Assembly: GCA_021806645.1 (NCBI GenBank)
Contig: JAJZQX010000007.1
Span: 62,001-126,000 of the forward strand
From: Myxococcales bacterium
GTDB lineage: Bacteria > Myxococcota > Myxococcia > Myxococcales > Anaeromyxobacteraceae
DNA length: 64,000 bases
Direction of reading: 5' to 3'
The position numbers and the translations under genes are program-made. Below, piece after piece: positions 17,450 through 26,172 of this stretch (position 1 is its first letter; the number at the start of each line of letters is the position of its first letter). The notes beneath the pieces were generated by a model. It saw nothing but the letters and a program-made list of their open reading frames with translations, was not told the origin of the DNA and made no database searches.

Positions 17450-18778
17450 TCACCGGGCGGGCGCTGGCCTGGTCGGAGCGCCTCGCGCCAGCTCCTCGCG
17501 AAGCGCGCGGGCGGCCGAGAGCGCGCCCCTGGGGCGCACCGACTCCGGCAGCGCCTCGCCGTGGCTGATGGCCTCGTGGACCGCGGCCGTCGCCCCGGGC
17601 AGGTCACCCGCGGCGCGCAGCGCCCGGGCCTCGACCACCAGGACGCTCACCTTGCGCGGCCCCTCGGCCAGCGCGGCGGCGGCCTTCGCCGTGGCGGCGG
17701 CCTCCCGGGGCCGGCCCGCCTCGAGGTAACCCCGCGCCAGGTAGGCGAGCGCGAAGTACTCCCCGGGCAGCGCACGAGCCGACGCCTCCAGCGCCGGGAG
17801 CACCCGGGCCACCTCGCCCAGGGTCATGGCCGCGGAGAGGCGGGCCCCGTCGAAGGCGGAGCGGGAGAGCGGCGTGGCGGCCCTGGCCGATCCGGCCTCG
17901 ATCCAGTCGAGCCACTGGCGGGCCACCACCCTGGCGCCAGCCGCGTCCTGGCTGGCCTTCCGCGCGCCCAGCAGGGCCTCGTAGAGGCCGGAGCGGTCGT
18001 CGGCCGGCACGCCCGGGAAGAGGAGCGCGCCGCGGGCCGCCGGCTCCAGCGCCGCGATGGCAGCGGCGCGTGGGGCCGGCGCCTCCAGCGAGGTGCCGCA
18101 GTTGAGCCCGGCCGCCGCCACCCGGGCCGCGGCCGGCCCGGGCGGTAGCGTGGGCAGGAGCCGGCGCGCGGCGTCGGCGCACGGCTCCGGGTCCCCGCTC
18201 ACGTAGAGCGCCTGCAGCAGCGCGTCGGCCGCGCCCGGCCGGCCGGCCCAGCTCGCGCCGCCGGCGCCGAGCGCCTCGGCGAACGCGGCGGCCGCCTCGG
18301 CGTGTCTCCGGTCCGCGGCCAGCGCCGCGCCGCGCGCCATGGCCGCCCCGGCGGCACCGGACGTCTCGCGCCGCGGCGCCTTCCCGGCGCCGGCCAGCAG
18401 CTTCTCTAGCTCCCCGGCGGTGGCCGTTCCCATCCAGCGCAGCACCACCTTCTCGCCGGCCGGCTCGATGACCAGGATGGTGGGCCAGGCCTCGATGGGA
18501 AACCGCTCCACGAAGGCGAAGTTGCGCGGCTTCTCGGTGTCGATGTCGAGCCAGGCAAACTGCCCGGCCAGCTTCAGCAGGCGCGCGTCGGTGAGGACGT
18601 TGGCCCGCATGAAGCGGCAGGTGGGTCACCAGGGGGCCCAGACGTCCACCACCAGCGGAACGTTCCGGGCCCGGGCGTCGGCCAGGGCCCTGGCGTAGTC
18701 GTCGGCGATGAACGGGAGCGAGCCGGCGGCGGCCGGCCAGGCCACCACAAGGGCCAGGGCCGCGAGGAGGGAACGCAT
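17450..18778 (-). CDS. Secreted thioredoxin-like/TPR protein, candidate selenoprotein with in-frame TGA in a U-x-x-C motif
   Basis: From the ATG at 18778 the frame gives a 20-residue signal peptide, then a thioredoxin fold reading VVDVWAPW-TGA-PTCRFM. The TGA (18628-18626, codon 51) sits exactly where the first redox Cys of W-x-P-W-C-x-x-C belongs. The frame stays open after it for 391 codons. Downstream come VL, LDIDTE and the cis-proline segment EAWPTILVIEP, so the thioredoxin domain is intact across the TGA. Residues ~120-442 are Ala-rich helices resembling TPR repeats. Sec use is supported by the Sec-encoding fdnG in the window. No canonical SECIS is obvious; the short hairpin just after the TGA (CCTGC-N8-GCGGG) sits too close. 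The alternative is a C-to-TGA nonsense mutation. Confidence 0.75.
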
Positions 18779-18973
18779 GCGCCCTATCCTAGCCGGGCCC
18801 GACCAGCGCGTCAGTCCTTCCGGACCAGGCGGCGGGCCCGCCCGGTGCGCTCCCCGGGGGCCGGCCTGGACGCACTGCGCAATGCCGCGGGAGCCCCGGT
18901 GATCATAACGTTTCGGCTCACCCTCCCTCCCCCGGGGAGGCAATGGCGTCGCACCTTTCGGCTGGAGGTCACC

Positions 18974-20167
18974 ATGGCGCTCCGATTCTTCTCGGCAGGA
19001 CTGCTCTCCATCTCCCTCTCCCTCCTCGGCGGCCAGGCCCTCGCGGCCCCGGCTCCGGGCGTCACCGACACCGAGATCACCATCGGCATCACCGGTCCGC
19101 TCTCCGGCCCGGCGGCCGCCTGGGGCACCATCGCGCTGGCCTCCGAGGCCTACGCCACCTACGTGAACCAGCAAGGGGGCGTCCACGGCCGCAAGCTCAA
19201 GATCGTCCTCAAGGACGACGGCTACAACCCGGGGCGCGCGGTCGCCAACTTCAACGAGATGAAGGACTCGGTGTTCGCGGTGATCGGCACGGTGGGCACC
19301 GCCGTGCTGAACGCCAACAAGGACCTGGTGGCCGAGGCCGGGCTGCCGCTGGTGTCCCCGCTCGGGAACGTGCGGGTCTTCGCCAACCAGCCCAGGGCGA
19401 AGGTCCGCGCCGTGTTCCAGGCCTACCCCGACTACACCGACGAGACCGAGTTCCTCTCCCGGCAGGCGGTGAAGCTCGAGGGCGTGAAGAAGCTCGGCTT
19501 CTTCGGCCAGAACGACGACTACGGCAAGGGCGGCCTGGAGGGTGTGAAGCTGGGGCTGGCCAAGACCGACGCCAAGCTGGTGGCCGAGGTCTTCTACGAG
19601 GTCACCGACCGCGAGCTGGGCACCCAGGCCCTGAAGATGAAGGAGTCGGGGGCCGAGGCGGTGATCCTCTACTCCACCGCCACGCACGCCGCCGGCCTGG
19701 TGAAGGAGATGGCCAAGGTCGGCTACCGGCCCAAGCTCTTCGCCTCCTTCACCCTCTACGACCGCGACACCATGTTCCGCCTGCTCGGCGACCTCTGGGA
19801 GGGCGCCTACTTCGACACCGGCGTCGCGCTGCGCGGCGAGCCGGCGGCCAACAAGGCGATCGAGATCGTCACCAGGATCGACCCCAAGCTGAAGGGGCGC
19901 GAGGGCTTCTGCGTCCAGGGCGTGTCCGACGTGATGATGCTGGTGGAGGGGCTGAAGCGGGCCGGCCGCGACCTCACCCGCGAGAAGTTCATCACGGCCA
20001 TGGAGACCATCAAGGACTACGACGGCGGCGGCCTCTACCCTCCCTTCTACTTCTCTCCCACCCGCCACCACGGCCTCAACGCCGTCCGGCTCATGCGGGC
20101 CGGCAAGGCCGGCGACGCCAGCGTGAAGCAGATCACGCCCTGGCAGATCTTCCCGGGGCGCTTCTAG
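18974..20167 (+). CDS. Branched-chain-type ABC transporter substrate-binding protein (LivJ-like)
   Basis: A 397-residue periplasmic binding protein with a 24-residue signal peptide (cleavage after GGQALA). The receptor-family opening ITIGITGPLSGPAA is followed by VNQQGGVHGRKLKIVLKDDGYNPGRAV, the usual ligand-binding first lobe. GGAGG lies 6 bases before the ATG at 18974. It heads an operon of transporter and acyl-CoA synthetase genes, so the ligand is more likely a carboxylic or aromatic acid than a branched-chain amino acid. The 195-base gap upstream contains a CGTTTCG at 18909-18915, the half-site of the IclR-type repeats further along. Confidence 0.88.
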   Translation: MALRFFSAGLLSISLSLLGGQALAAPAPGVTDTEITIGITGPLSGPAAAWGTIALASEAYATYVNQQGGVHGRKLKIVLKDDGYNPGRAVANFNEMKDSVFAVIGTVGTAVLNANKDLVAEAGLPLVSPLGNVRVFANQPRAKVRAVFQAYPDYTDETEFLSRQAVKLEGVKKLGFFGQNDDYGKGGLEGVKLGLAKTDAKLVAEVFYEVTDRELGTQALKMKESGAEAVILYSTATHAAGLVKEMAKVGYRPKLFASFTLYDRDTMFRLLGDLWEGAYFDTGVALRGEPAANKAIEIVTRIDPKLKGREGFCVQGVSDVMMLVEGLKRAGRDLTREKFITAMETIKDYDGGGLYPPFYFSPTRHHGLNAVRLMRAGKAGDASVKQITPWQIFPGRF

Positions 20168-20203
20168 TGGCTCGTTCCCCCTGAGGTGGGGCGCCAGCTC
20201 CCG

Positions 20204-20965
20204 ATGGTGGGCGAGGCGTTGCTCGAGGTCCGCGGCCTGACGCTGCGGTTCGGGGGCATCACGGCGCTGGGCGGGGTCGACCTGACCATCGCCGAGGGGG
20301 AGACCCTCGCGGTCATCGGGCCCAACGGGTCGGGGAAGACCTCGCTCTTCAACTGCGTCACCGGCCTCTACAAGCCCACCTCGGGCGCGATCACGCTCCA
20401 GGGGGAGAGCCTGCTCGGGCTCTCCCCCGACCGCGTCACCGCGCGCGGCGTGGCGCGCACCTTCCAGAACCTCCGCCTCTTCCTGCACATGACGGTGCTC
20501 GACAACCTGATGCTGGGGCGCCACCTCCACTTCCGCAAGAACCTGCTGGCCGCGGCGCTGCGCCTGCGCGGCGAGGAGATCCGGCACCGGGCCAAGGTGG
20601 AGGAGCTCATCGAGTTCCTCGACCTGGAGGCCTGGCGCGACTCGCGGGTGGCCGGCTGCTCCTACGGCGTGCAGAAGCGGGTCGAGCTGGGGCGGGCGCT
20701 GGCCACCGAGCCCCGCCTGCTGCTGCTCGACGAGCCGGTCTCCGGGCTCACCGCCGAGGAGAAGGAGGAGGTCTCCTACTGGATCAACGAGGTGCGCGGC
20801 CGCTTCGGCGTGACCGTGCTGCTGGTGGAGCACGACCTGCGGGTGGCCTCCCGGCTCTCGCAGCGCATGGTGGTGCTCGACCGCGGGCTCAAGCTCACCG
20901 AGGGGACGCCGGAGGAGGTGCAGCGGCACCCCGGCGTGATCCGCGCCTACCTGGGGGACCAGTGA
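20204..20965 (+). CDS. Branched-chain-type ABC transporter ATP-binding protein (LivG-like)
   Basis: A 253-residue ATPase with Walker A GPNGSGKTS, RTFQNLRLF (the Q-loop typical of LivG), Walker B LLLLDEPVSGL and H-loop VEHD. The signature is CSYGVQKRVELGRAL, a YG-type variant of LSGG seen in this family. I prefer the ATG at 20204; a GTG at 20186 would add six residues. The following gene starts in a GTGA overlap with its stop. Confidence 0.88.
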   Translation: MVGEALLEVRGLTLRFGGITALGGVDLTIAEGETLAVIGPNGSGKTSLFNCVTGLYKPTSGAITLQGESLLGLSPDRVTARGVARTFQNLRLFLHMTVLDNLMLGRHLHFRKNLLAAALRLRGEEIRHRAKVEELIEFLDLEAWRDSRVAGCSYGVQKRVELGRALATEPRLLLLDEPVSGLTAEEKEEVSYWINEVRGRFGVTVLLVEHDLRVASRLSQRMVVLDRGLKLTEGTPEEVQRHPGVIRAYLGDQ

Positions 20966-21753
20966 CCGGGCCCGCCGCGCCCCCCGTCCTGGCGGTGTCG
21001 AGCATCGAGACGCTCTACCTCGACCGCATCTACGCGCTCTCAGGCGTCTCCCTGGAGCTGCGGGAGCGGGAGATCTTCGCGGTGCTGGGGCCCAACGGCG
21101 CCGGGAAGACCACGCTCCTCAAGACCATCGCCGGCCTGCTCCGCGACCAGCCCAAGAAGGGCACCATCCGGCTCGACGGCCGGCACATCGAGCGGCACCA
21201 TCCCGAGGACATCGCGAACTCCGGCGTGGTCTTCGTGGCCGAGGACCGCGGCCTCTTCCGCGAGATGACGGTGGCCGAGAACCTCGAGCTGGGGATGTGG
21301 GGCAAGCCGCGACAGCAGGCACGCGAGGACCTGGAGCGGGTCCACGCCCTGTTCCCGCGGCTGCGCGAGCGCGTCGACCAGCAGGCCGACACGCTCTCCG
21401 GCGGCGAGCAGCAGATGCTAGCCATCGGCCGCTCGCTGCTGCGACGCCCCCGCCTCCTGCTCCTCGACGAGCCCTCGCTGGGGCTCACCCCGGAGATGTC
21501 GAAGCTGGTCTTCGACGCGCTGGTCCAGATCAGCCAGGCCGGCACCACCGTCCTGCTGGTCGAGCAGAACGCCCGCCTGGCGCTCCGGGTGGCCGACCGC
21601 GCCGCCATCCTGGAGACCGGCCGCGTGGTGCTCACCGGGACGCCTCGGGAGCTGGCCGAGCACCCCGACGTCCGGGACGTCTACCTGGGCATCGGGGGGG
21701 CCGCCACCGAGGGGAAGAGCTTCCGGCTCTACCGGAAGAGGAGGCGCTGGTGA
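20962..21753 (+). CDS. Branched-chain-type ABC transporter ATP-binding protein (LivF-like)
   Basis: A 263-residue ATPase with Walker A GPNGAGKTT, signature LSGGEQQMLAIGRSL, Walker B LLLLDEPSLGL and the LivF-type VFVAEDRGLFREMTVAENL. The C-terminus is extended by a short basic tail (RLYRKRRRW) next to the overlapping start of the synthetase gene. It pairs with the LivG-like ATPase to energise the two permeases downstream. Confidence 0.9.
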   Translation: MTGPAAPPVLAVSSIETLYLDRIYALSGVSLELREREIFAVLGPNGAGKTTLLKTIAGLLRDQPKKGTIRLDGRHIERHHPEDIANSGVVFVAEDRGLFREMTVAENLELGMWGKPRQQAREDLERVHALFPRLRERVDQQADTLSGGEQQMLAIGRSLLRRPRLLLLDEPSLGLTPEMSKLVFDALVQISQAGTTVLLVEQNARLALRVADRAAILETGRVVLTGTPRELAEHPDVRDVYLGIGGAATEGKSFRLYRKRRRW

Positions 21754-23549
21754 CCGCCTTCCGCACCCTCCCGGAGATGCTCTTCGACCAGGCTCGCCGC
21801 CGCGGCGAGGCGGTGGCGCTCCGCCACAAGGCGCTGGGGATCTGGAGCCGGGTCACCTGGAGCCAGTACGCCGGGCACGTCCAGAAGGTGGCCGCCAGCC
21901 TGCTGGCCTTCGGCCTCCGCCGGCAGGAGAACGTGGCGGTCCTCGGCGAGAACCGGCCCGAGTGGCTCTACACCTCGCTGGGCATCATGGCCGCCGGCGG
22001 CGCCACCTGCGGCATCTACCCGACCTCGTCGCCCGAGCAGATCCTCTACCTCCTCGAGCACTCCGAGGCGCGGGTGATCTTCGTCGAGAACGAGGAGCAG
22101 CTCGAGAAGGTGCTGCCCATCCTGGCCCAGACCCGGGTGGAGCGGATGGTGGTCTGGGATCCCAAGGGGCTGTGGGGCTTCCACGATCCCCGCGTGGTGC
22201 TCCACCAGGACTTCGAGAAGGAGGGCGACGCGCTGCGGGCCGCCGAGCCGCGGCGGCTGGAGGAGCGGCTGGCCCAGGTCGTGCCGGGGGACACGGCGAT
22301 GGTCATCTACACCTCCGGCACCACCGGGAACCCCAAGGGCGCCATGCTCTCGCACGGCAGCGCGCTCTTCATGTCGGAGGCGCTCGTCGACGCCTACGGG
22401 GCGCGCGAGGGGGACGACCTGGTCTCCTACCTGCCGCTGGCCCACGTCTACGAGAACCTGGGCTCGGTGCTGCTGCACCTCCGGGTCGGCTACATCGTCA
22501 ACTTCGTGGAGAGCCTCGACACGCTCTTCCAGAACCTGCGCGAGGTCTCGCCCACCAACTTCGCCAGCGTGCCGCGAATCTGGGAGAAGCTGGCCTCCAC
22601 CATCGAGCTGCGCATGGCCGACTCCACCTGGCTGAAGCGAAGCCTCTACCGGCTGGCGGTGGCGGTGGGCCGGCGCTGGGTGGTGGCCCGCGACGCCGGC
22701 CCGGTGCCCGCCTCGCTGCGGGTGGCCCGCTTCGTCACCTACTGGCTGGTCTTCGAACCGCTCAAGCGGCGCATCGGCTTCGACCGGGCCCGGCTCGCCT
22801 TCAGCGGCGCCGCCCCGGCCTCGCCGGAGCTCTTCGGCTACTTCCAGGCGCTGGGCATCCCGCTGGTGGAGGGCTACGGGATGACCGAGTCTACCGGGGT
22901 GATCGCGGTGAACCGCCCCGACCGCGCCCTGGTGGGGACGGTGGGCGAACCGCTCCCCGGCATCGAGGTGAGGCTGGCCGAGGACGGCGAGATCCTCACC
23001 CGTGGCCCCCACGTCTTCAAGGGCTACTTCAAGGACCCGGAGCAGACCGCCCTGGCCATCGACCCAGAGGGCTGGCTCCACACCGGCGACGTGGGGAAGT
23101 TCGTGGACGGGCGGCTCCAGATCGTCGATCGCAAGAAGGACCTGATCATCACCGCCGGAGGGAAGAACATCGCTCCGGCCTACCTGGAGAACAAGCTCAA
23201 GTTCAGCCCCTACATCCAGGACGCGGTGGTCGTCGGGGACCGGCGCAAGTTCGTGGTGGCGCTGGTGCTCATCGACGAGGACAACGTCACCAAGTACGCC
23301 CAGGACAACCGGCTCCCCTTCGCCACCTTCGCCGAGCTCACCCAGGCGCCGGAGATCCAGAAGCTCATCGCCGCGGAGGTGGACAAGGTGAACCGCACGC
23401 TCTCCCAGGTCGAAGGCATCAAGAGGTTCGCGCTCCTGCCCCGCCGCTTCTACGAGGAGGAGGGGGACGTGACGCCGACCAAGAAGGTCAAGCGACGGAA
23501 CCTGGAGGCGCGCTACAGCGAGCTCATCGAGTCGCTGTACCGGGGCTGA
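21750..23549 (+). CDS. Long-chain acyl-CoA synthetase (AMP-binding)
   Basis: A 599-residue adenylate-forming enzyme with the P-loop-like YTSGTTGNPKGAMLSH, the GYGMTESTG motif, the HTGDVGKF hinge-side motif and the C-terminal catalytic Lys region (TPTKKVKRRN). It activates a free acid to its CoA thioester using ATP. Its length and FadD15-like layout suggest long-chain fatty acids, but related acids are possible. The GTG at 21750 overlaps the LivF-like stop. The gene lies between ATPase and permease genes of one transporter, implying coupled uptake and activation. Confidence 0.9.
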   Translation: MTAFRTLPEMLFDQARRRGEAVALRHKALGIWSRVTWSQYAGHVQKVAASLLAFGLRRQENVAVLGENRPEWLYTSLGIMAAGGATCGIYPTSSPEQILYLLEHSEARVIFVENEEQLEKVLPILAQTRVERMVVWDPKGLWGFHDPRVVLHQDFEKEGDALRAAEPRRLEERLAQVVPGDTAMVIYTSGTTGNPKGAMLSHGSALFMSEALVDAYGAREGDDLVSYLPLAHVYENLGSVLLHLRVGYIVNFVESLDTLFQNLREVSPTNFASVPRIWEKLASTIELRMADSTWLKRSLYRLAVAVGRRWVVARDAGPVPASLRVARFVTYWLVFEPLKRRIGFDRARLAFSGAAPASPELFGYFQALGIPLVEGYGMTESTGVIAVNRPDRALVGTVGEPLPGIEVRLAEDGEILTRGPHVFKGYFKDPEQTALAIDPEGWLHTGDVGKFVDGRLQIVDRKKDLIITAGGKNIAPAYLENKLKFSPYIQDAVVVGDRRKFVVALVLIDEDNVTKYAQDNRLPFATFAELTQAPEIQKLIAAEVDKVNRTLSQVEGIKRFALLPRRFYEEEGDVTPTKKVKRRNLEARYSELIESLYRG

Positions 23550-23551
23550 CG

Positions 23552-24532
23552 ATGGATCTCGTCGAGACCTACGGCGAGGAGCTGCGCTTCGCCCGCAAGC
23601 CGCTGGCCCGGACGCTGCTCATCCTGCTGCTGGTGGCGCTGGCGCTGCTGCCCTGGTGGGGGCCGCGGGGCTGGCTGACCCGCGCCAGCCTGGTCTGGCT
23701 CTTCGCGGTGGGGGTGATCGGCCAGAACCTGCTGATCGGCTACGCCGGCCAGATCTCCTTCGGCCAGGCCGGCTTCCTCGCCGTCGGGGCCTACACCTTC
23801 GGTCACCTGCGCATCGCCGGGATCCCCTTTCCGCTGGCGCTGGCCGGCGCCGGCGCCGCCGCCGGGCTGGCCGGCTGGCTGGTCGGCTTCCCCTCCCTGC
23901 GGCTCAAGGGGCCCTACCTGGCCATCGCCACGCTCGGCTTCGGGACCGCGACCTACCAGATCTTCGCCAACGTGGAGTGGCTCTCGGGCGGCCGGGCCGG
24001 CCTGGCCATCCCGGCGCTGCAGCCACCCTTCGGGCTGGTCCGGGACACCTGGGTCTACCTGCTCTACTACGCCATCTTCCTGCTCTTCACCGGGACCGCC
24101 TACAACCTGGTCTCCTCCTACCTGGGCCGCGCCCTGGTGGCGGTGCGCGACAGCGACATCGCCGCCGAGTCGATGGGCGTGAGCCTGTCCCGCACCAAGC
24201 TGCTGGCCTTCGCCATCTCCTCCTTCTACACCGGCGTGAGCGGCGCGCTCATGGCCCAGTACCTAGGCCACCTCGAGCCGCAGGCCTTCAACATCTCCGA
24301 GTCGATGAACTTCTTCGTGGCCGTGATCGTGGGCGGGCTGGCCTCGGTGGAGGGGTCGATCTTCGGTGCCGCCTTCGTGGTGCTGGTGCCGGCCCTGCTC
24401 GGCGGCTTCCGCTGGGCGGTGCCGGTGCTGTTCGGCTCGGCCATCCTCTCGGTGCTGATCCTCGAGCCGCTCGGGCTGGCCGGCCTCTGGCTCAAGACCC
24501 GTCTCTACTTCCGCCTCTGGCCGTTCCGCTAG
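23552..24532 (+). CDS. Branched-chain-type ABC transporter permease (LivM-like)
   Basis: A 326-residue permease with about eight to nine membrane helices. LivM hallmarks are GYAGQISFGQAGFLAVGAY near the start, RLKGPYLAIATLGFG in the middle, and the EAA-type loop VRDSDIAAESMGVSLSRTKLLAFAISSFY. It begins two bases after the synthetase stop. It forms the channel with the LivH-like protein that follows. Confidence 0.92.
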   Translation: MDLVETYGEELRFARKPLARTLLILLLVALALLPWWGPRGWLTRASLVWLFAVGVIGQNLLIGYAGQISFGQAGFLAVGAYTFGHLRIAGIPFPLALAGAGAAAGLAGWLVGFPSLRLKGPYLAIATLGFGTATYQIFANVEWLSGGRAGLAIPALQPPFGLVRDTWVYLLYYAIFLLFTGTAYNLVSSYLGRALVAVRDSDIAAESMGVSLSRTKLLAFAISSFYTGVSGALMAQYLGHLEPQAFNISESMNFFVAVIVGGLASVEGSIFGAAFVVLVPALLGGFRWAVPVLFGSAILSVLILEPLGLAGLWLKTRLYFRLWPFR

Positions 24533-24538
24533 GTGCCC

Positions 24539-25420
24539 ATGTCGCAGCTCCTCCAGTACACGCTGTCGGGCCTCTCGGCGGGGAGCCTCTACGCCATGGT
24601 GGCGCTCGGCCTGGTGCTCATCTACCGGTCCACCCGGGTGCTCAACTTCGCCCACGCCGACCTGGCCACGGTGGGGACCTTCATCGCCTTCTCGATGATC
24701 AAGGCCGGGATGCCCTTCTGGCTGGCACTCGGCACGGCCATCGTGGCCGGGGCCGCCGTGGCGGTGGTCTTCTACTTCGCGGCGCTGGTGCCGGCGCAGC
24801 GCAAGGGGGCCGGCCACCTGGGGCAGGTGATCCTGACCCTGGGGCTGGCCCTCATCCTCCAGGGGCTCACGGTGTACCAGTGGGGCGCCGAGCCGGACCG
24901 GTTCCCCTTCCCGCTCTCCGACACCAAGGTCTGGCAGGTGGGGCCGGTCTTCGTGAGCGAGCTATCGCTGGGCACGCTGGCCGCCGCGGCCGCCGCCAGC
25001 CTGGTCCTCTTCCTCGTCACCCAGAAGACGCGGCTCGGCCTGGCCATGCGAGCCACCTCCGAGAACCTGCAGGCCGCCCAGACCCTCGGCATCCCCACCC
25101 GCGGCGTGCTGGCCTTCGCCTGGGGCGCGGCCGCGGCCCTGGCGGTGGTGGCCGGCGTCTTCCTCGCCCCGGTACTGCTGCTCGACCCGTTCTTCATGCT
25201 CGACGCCCTCTACAAGGGGCTGGCGGCGGCGGTGCTGGGCGGGCTCAACAGCTTGCCCGGCGCGGTCCTGGGCGGGCTCCTGCTCGGCGTGGCGGAGAGC
25301 GTCGGCGGCGCCTACGTGTCGCTGGAGTTCAAGACCTCGCTGGCCTTCATCCTCATCGTGGCGGTGTTGCTGGTCCGCCCCGAGGGGCTGCTCGGCAAGG
25401 AGTTCCAGGAGCGGGTCTAG
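24539..25420 (+). CDS. Branched-chain-type ABC transporter permease (LivH-like)
   Basis: A 293-residue permease with about eight membrane helices. It has GLSAGSLYAMVALGLVLIYRSTRVLNFAHADLA-type N-terminal features and the EAA-like MRATSENLQAAQTLGIP. The ATG at 24539 is preferred over a GTG two codons upstream. It is the last gene of the transporter operon. Its TAG shares the four bases CTAG with the stop codon of the convergent enoyl-CoA isomerase gene, so no space is left for a terminator between the operons. Confidence 0.92.
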   Translation: MSQLLQYTLSGLSAGSLYAMVALGLVLIYRSTRVLNFAHADLATVGTFIAFSMIKAGMPFWLALGTAIVAGAAVAVVFYFAALVPAQRKGAGHLGQVILTLGLALILQGLTVYQWGAEPDRFPFPLSDTKVWQVGPVFVSELSLGTLAAAAAASLVLFLVTQKTRLGLAMRATSENLQAAQTLGIPTRGVLAFAWGAAAALAVVAGVFLAPVLLLDPFFMLDALYKGLAAAVLGGLNSLPGAVLGGLLLGVAESVGGAYVSLEFKTSLAFILIVAVLLVRPEGLLGKEFQERV

Positions 25421-26172
25421 CCCTTCTTCCGCTGGAAGAAGGCGCCCAGGGCCGCCTTGGCCTCCGGCGAACCGAGCCGCTCGCCGAAGATGCGGATCTC
25501 CTCCGCCATCCGCTCCTCCAGCGCCCGGGCGTGGGGGCGCTTGAGGAGCTCCTTGGTGATGCGCACCGACTCGGGCGGCAGGGCCGCCACGGCGAGGGCC
25601 GCCTCCCGCGCGTGGGCGAGGAGCCGGGCCTCCGGGACCACCTCGTTCACCAGCCCGGCGGCGACGGCGGCCTCGGCGCCGAAGGGGCGCCCCAGCAGCA
25701 GCAGCTCCGCGGCCCGCTGGTGGCCGGCCAGCATGGGCAGCAGCAGGCTGGAGCCCCCCTCCGGCGCCAGCCCCAGCGGCACGAAGGGCAGCTGGAAGCG
25801 GGCCCCCGGGCTGGCGTAGACCAGCTCGCAGTGGAGCAGCATGGTGGTCCCGATGCCCACCGCCACGCCGCCCACGGCCGCCACGATGGGCTTGCGGGCG
25901 GTGCGGATGGCCGAGAGGAAGCCGATGGCCGGGGTCGCCACCCCCGCCCCGGCGCCCGCGGCCAGGAAGTCGGCGAGATCGTTCCCGGCGGTGAAGCAGT
26001 CGGGCTGGCCGTGCAGCAGGATCACGTGGACGCTCGCGTCGGCCTCGGCCCGGGTGATCGCCTCCGACATGGCCAGGTACATCTCGCCGGTGAGCGCGTT
26101 CTTCTTCTCCGGCCGGTGGAGCTCGACGCTGGCGATCCGCTCCGCCGTGGACGTCCTCACATGGGTAGACAT
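25417..26172 (-). CDS. Enoyl-CoA hydratase/isomerase family protein, isomerase-like (delta3-delta2-enoyl-CoA isomerase)
   Basis: A 251-residue crotonase-fold protein with the oxyanion-hole segments FTAGNDLADF and AAVGGVAVGIGTTM. The region that carries the first catalytic Glu in hydratases (usually P-E) reads LPFVPLGLAPEGGSS. The F-V-x-L-G-L-x-P-E-G-G-S-S form is typical of enoyl-CoA isomerases and PaaG-type enzymes rather than true hydratases. It would let the pathway handle unsaturated acids. It is the last gene of the beta-oxidation operon; its ATG overlaps the thiolase stop by one base. Confidence 0.85.
   Translation of the reverse strand: MSTHVRTSTAERIASVELHRPEKKNALTGEMYLAMSEAITRAEADASVHVILLHGQPDCFTAGNDLADFLAAGAGAGVATPAIGFLSAIRTARKPIVAAVGGVAVGIGTTMLLHCELVYASPGARFQLPFVPLGLAPEGGSSLLLPMLAGHQRAAELLLLGRPFGAEAAVAAGLVNEVVPEARLLAHAREAALAVAALPPESVRITKELLKRPHARALEERMAEEIRIFGERLGSPEAKAALGAFFQRKKG

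Noticed and set aside
17450-18610. Thioredoxin-like gene starting at the ATG at 18610
   Set aside because: This start would remove the signal peptide, the first strand and the redox motif. The upstream 56 codons in the same frame supply all three, so the TGA is better read as Sec, or at worst as a mutation.
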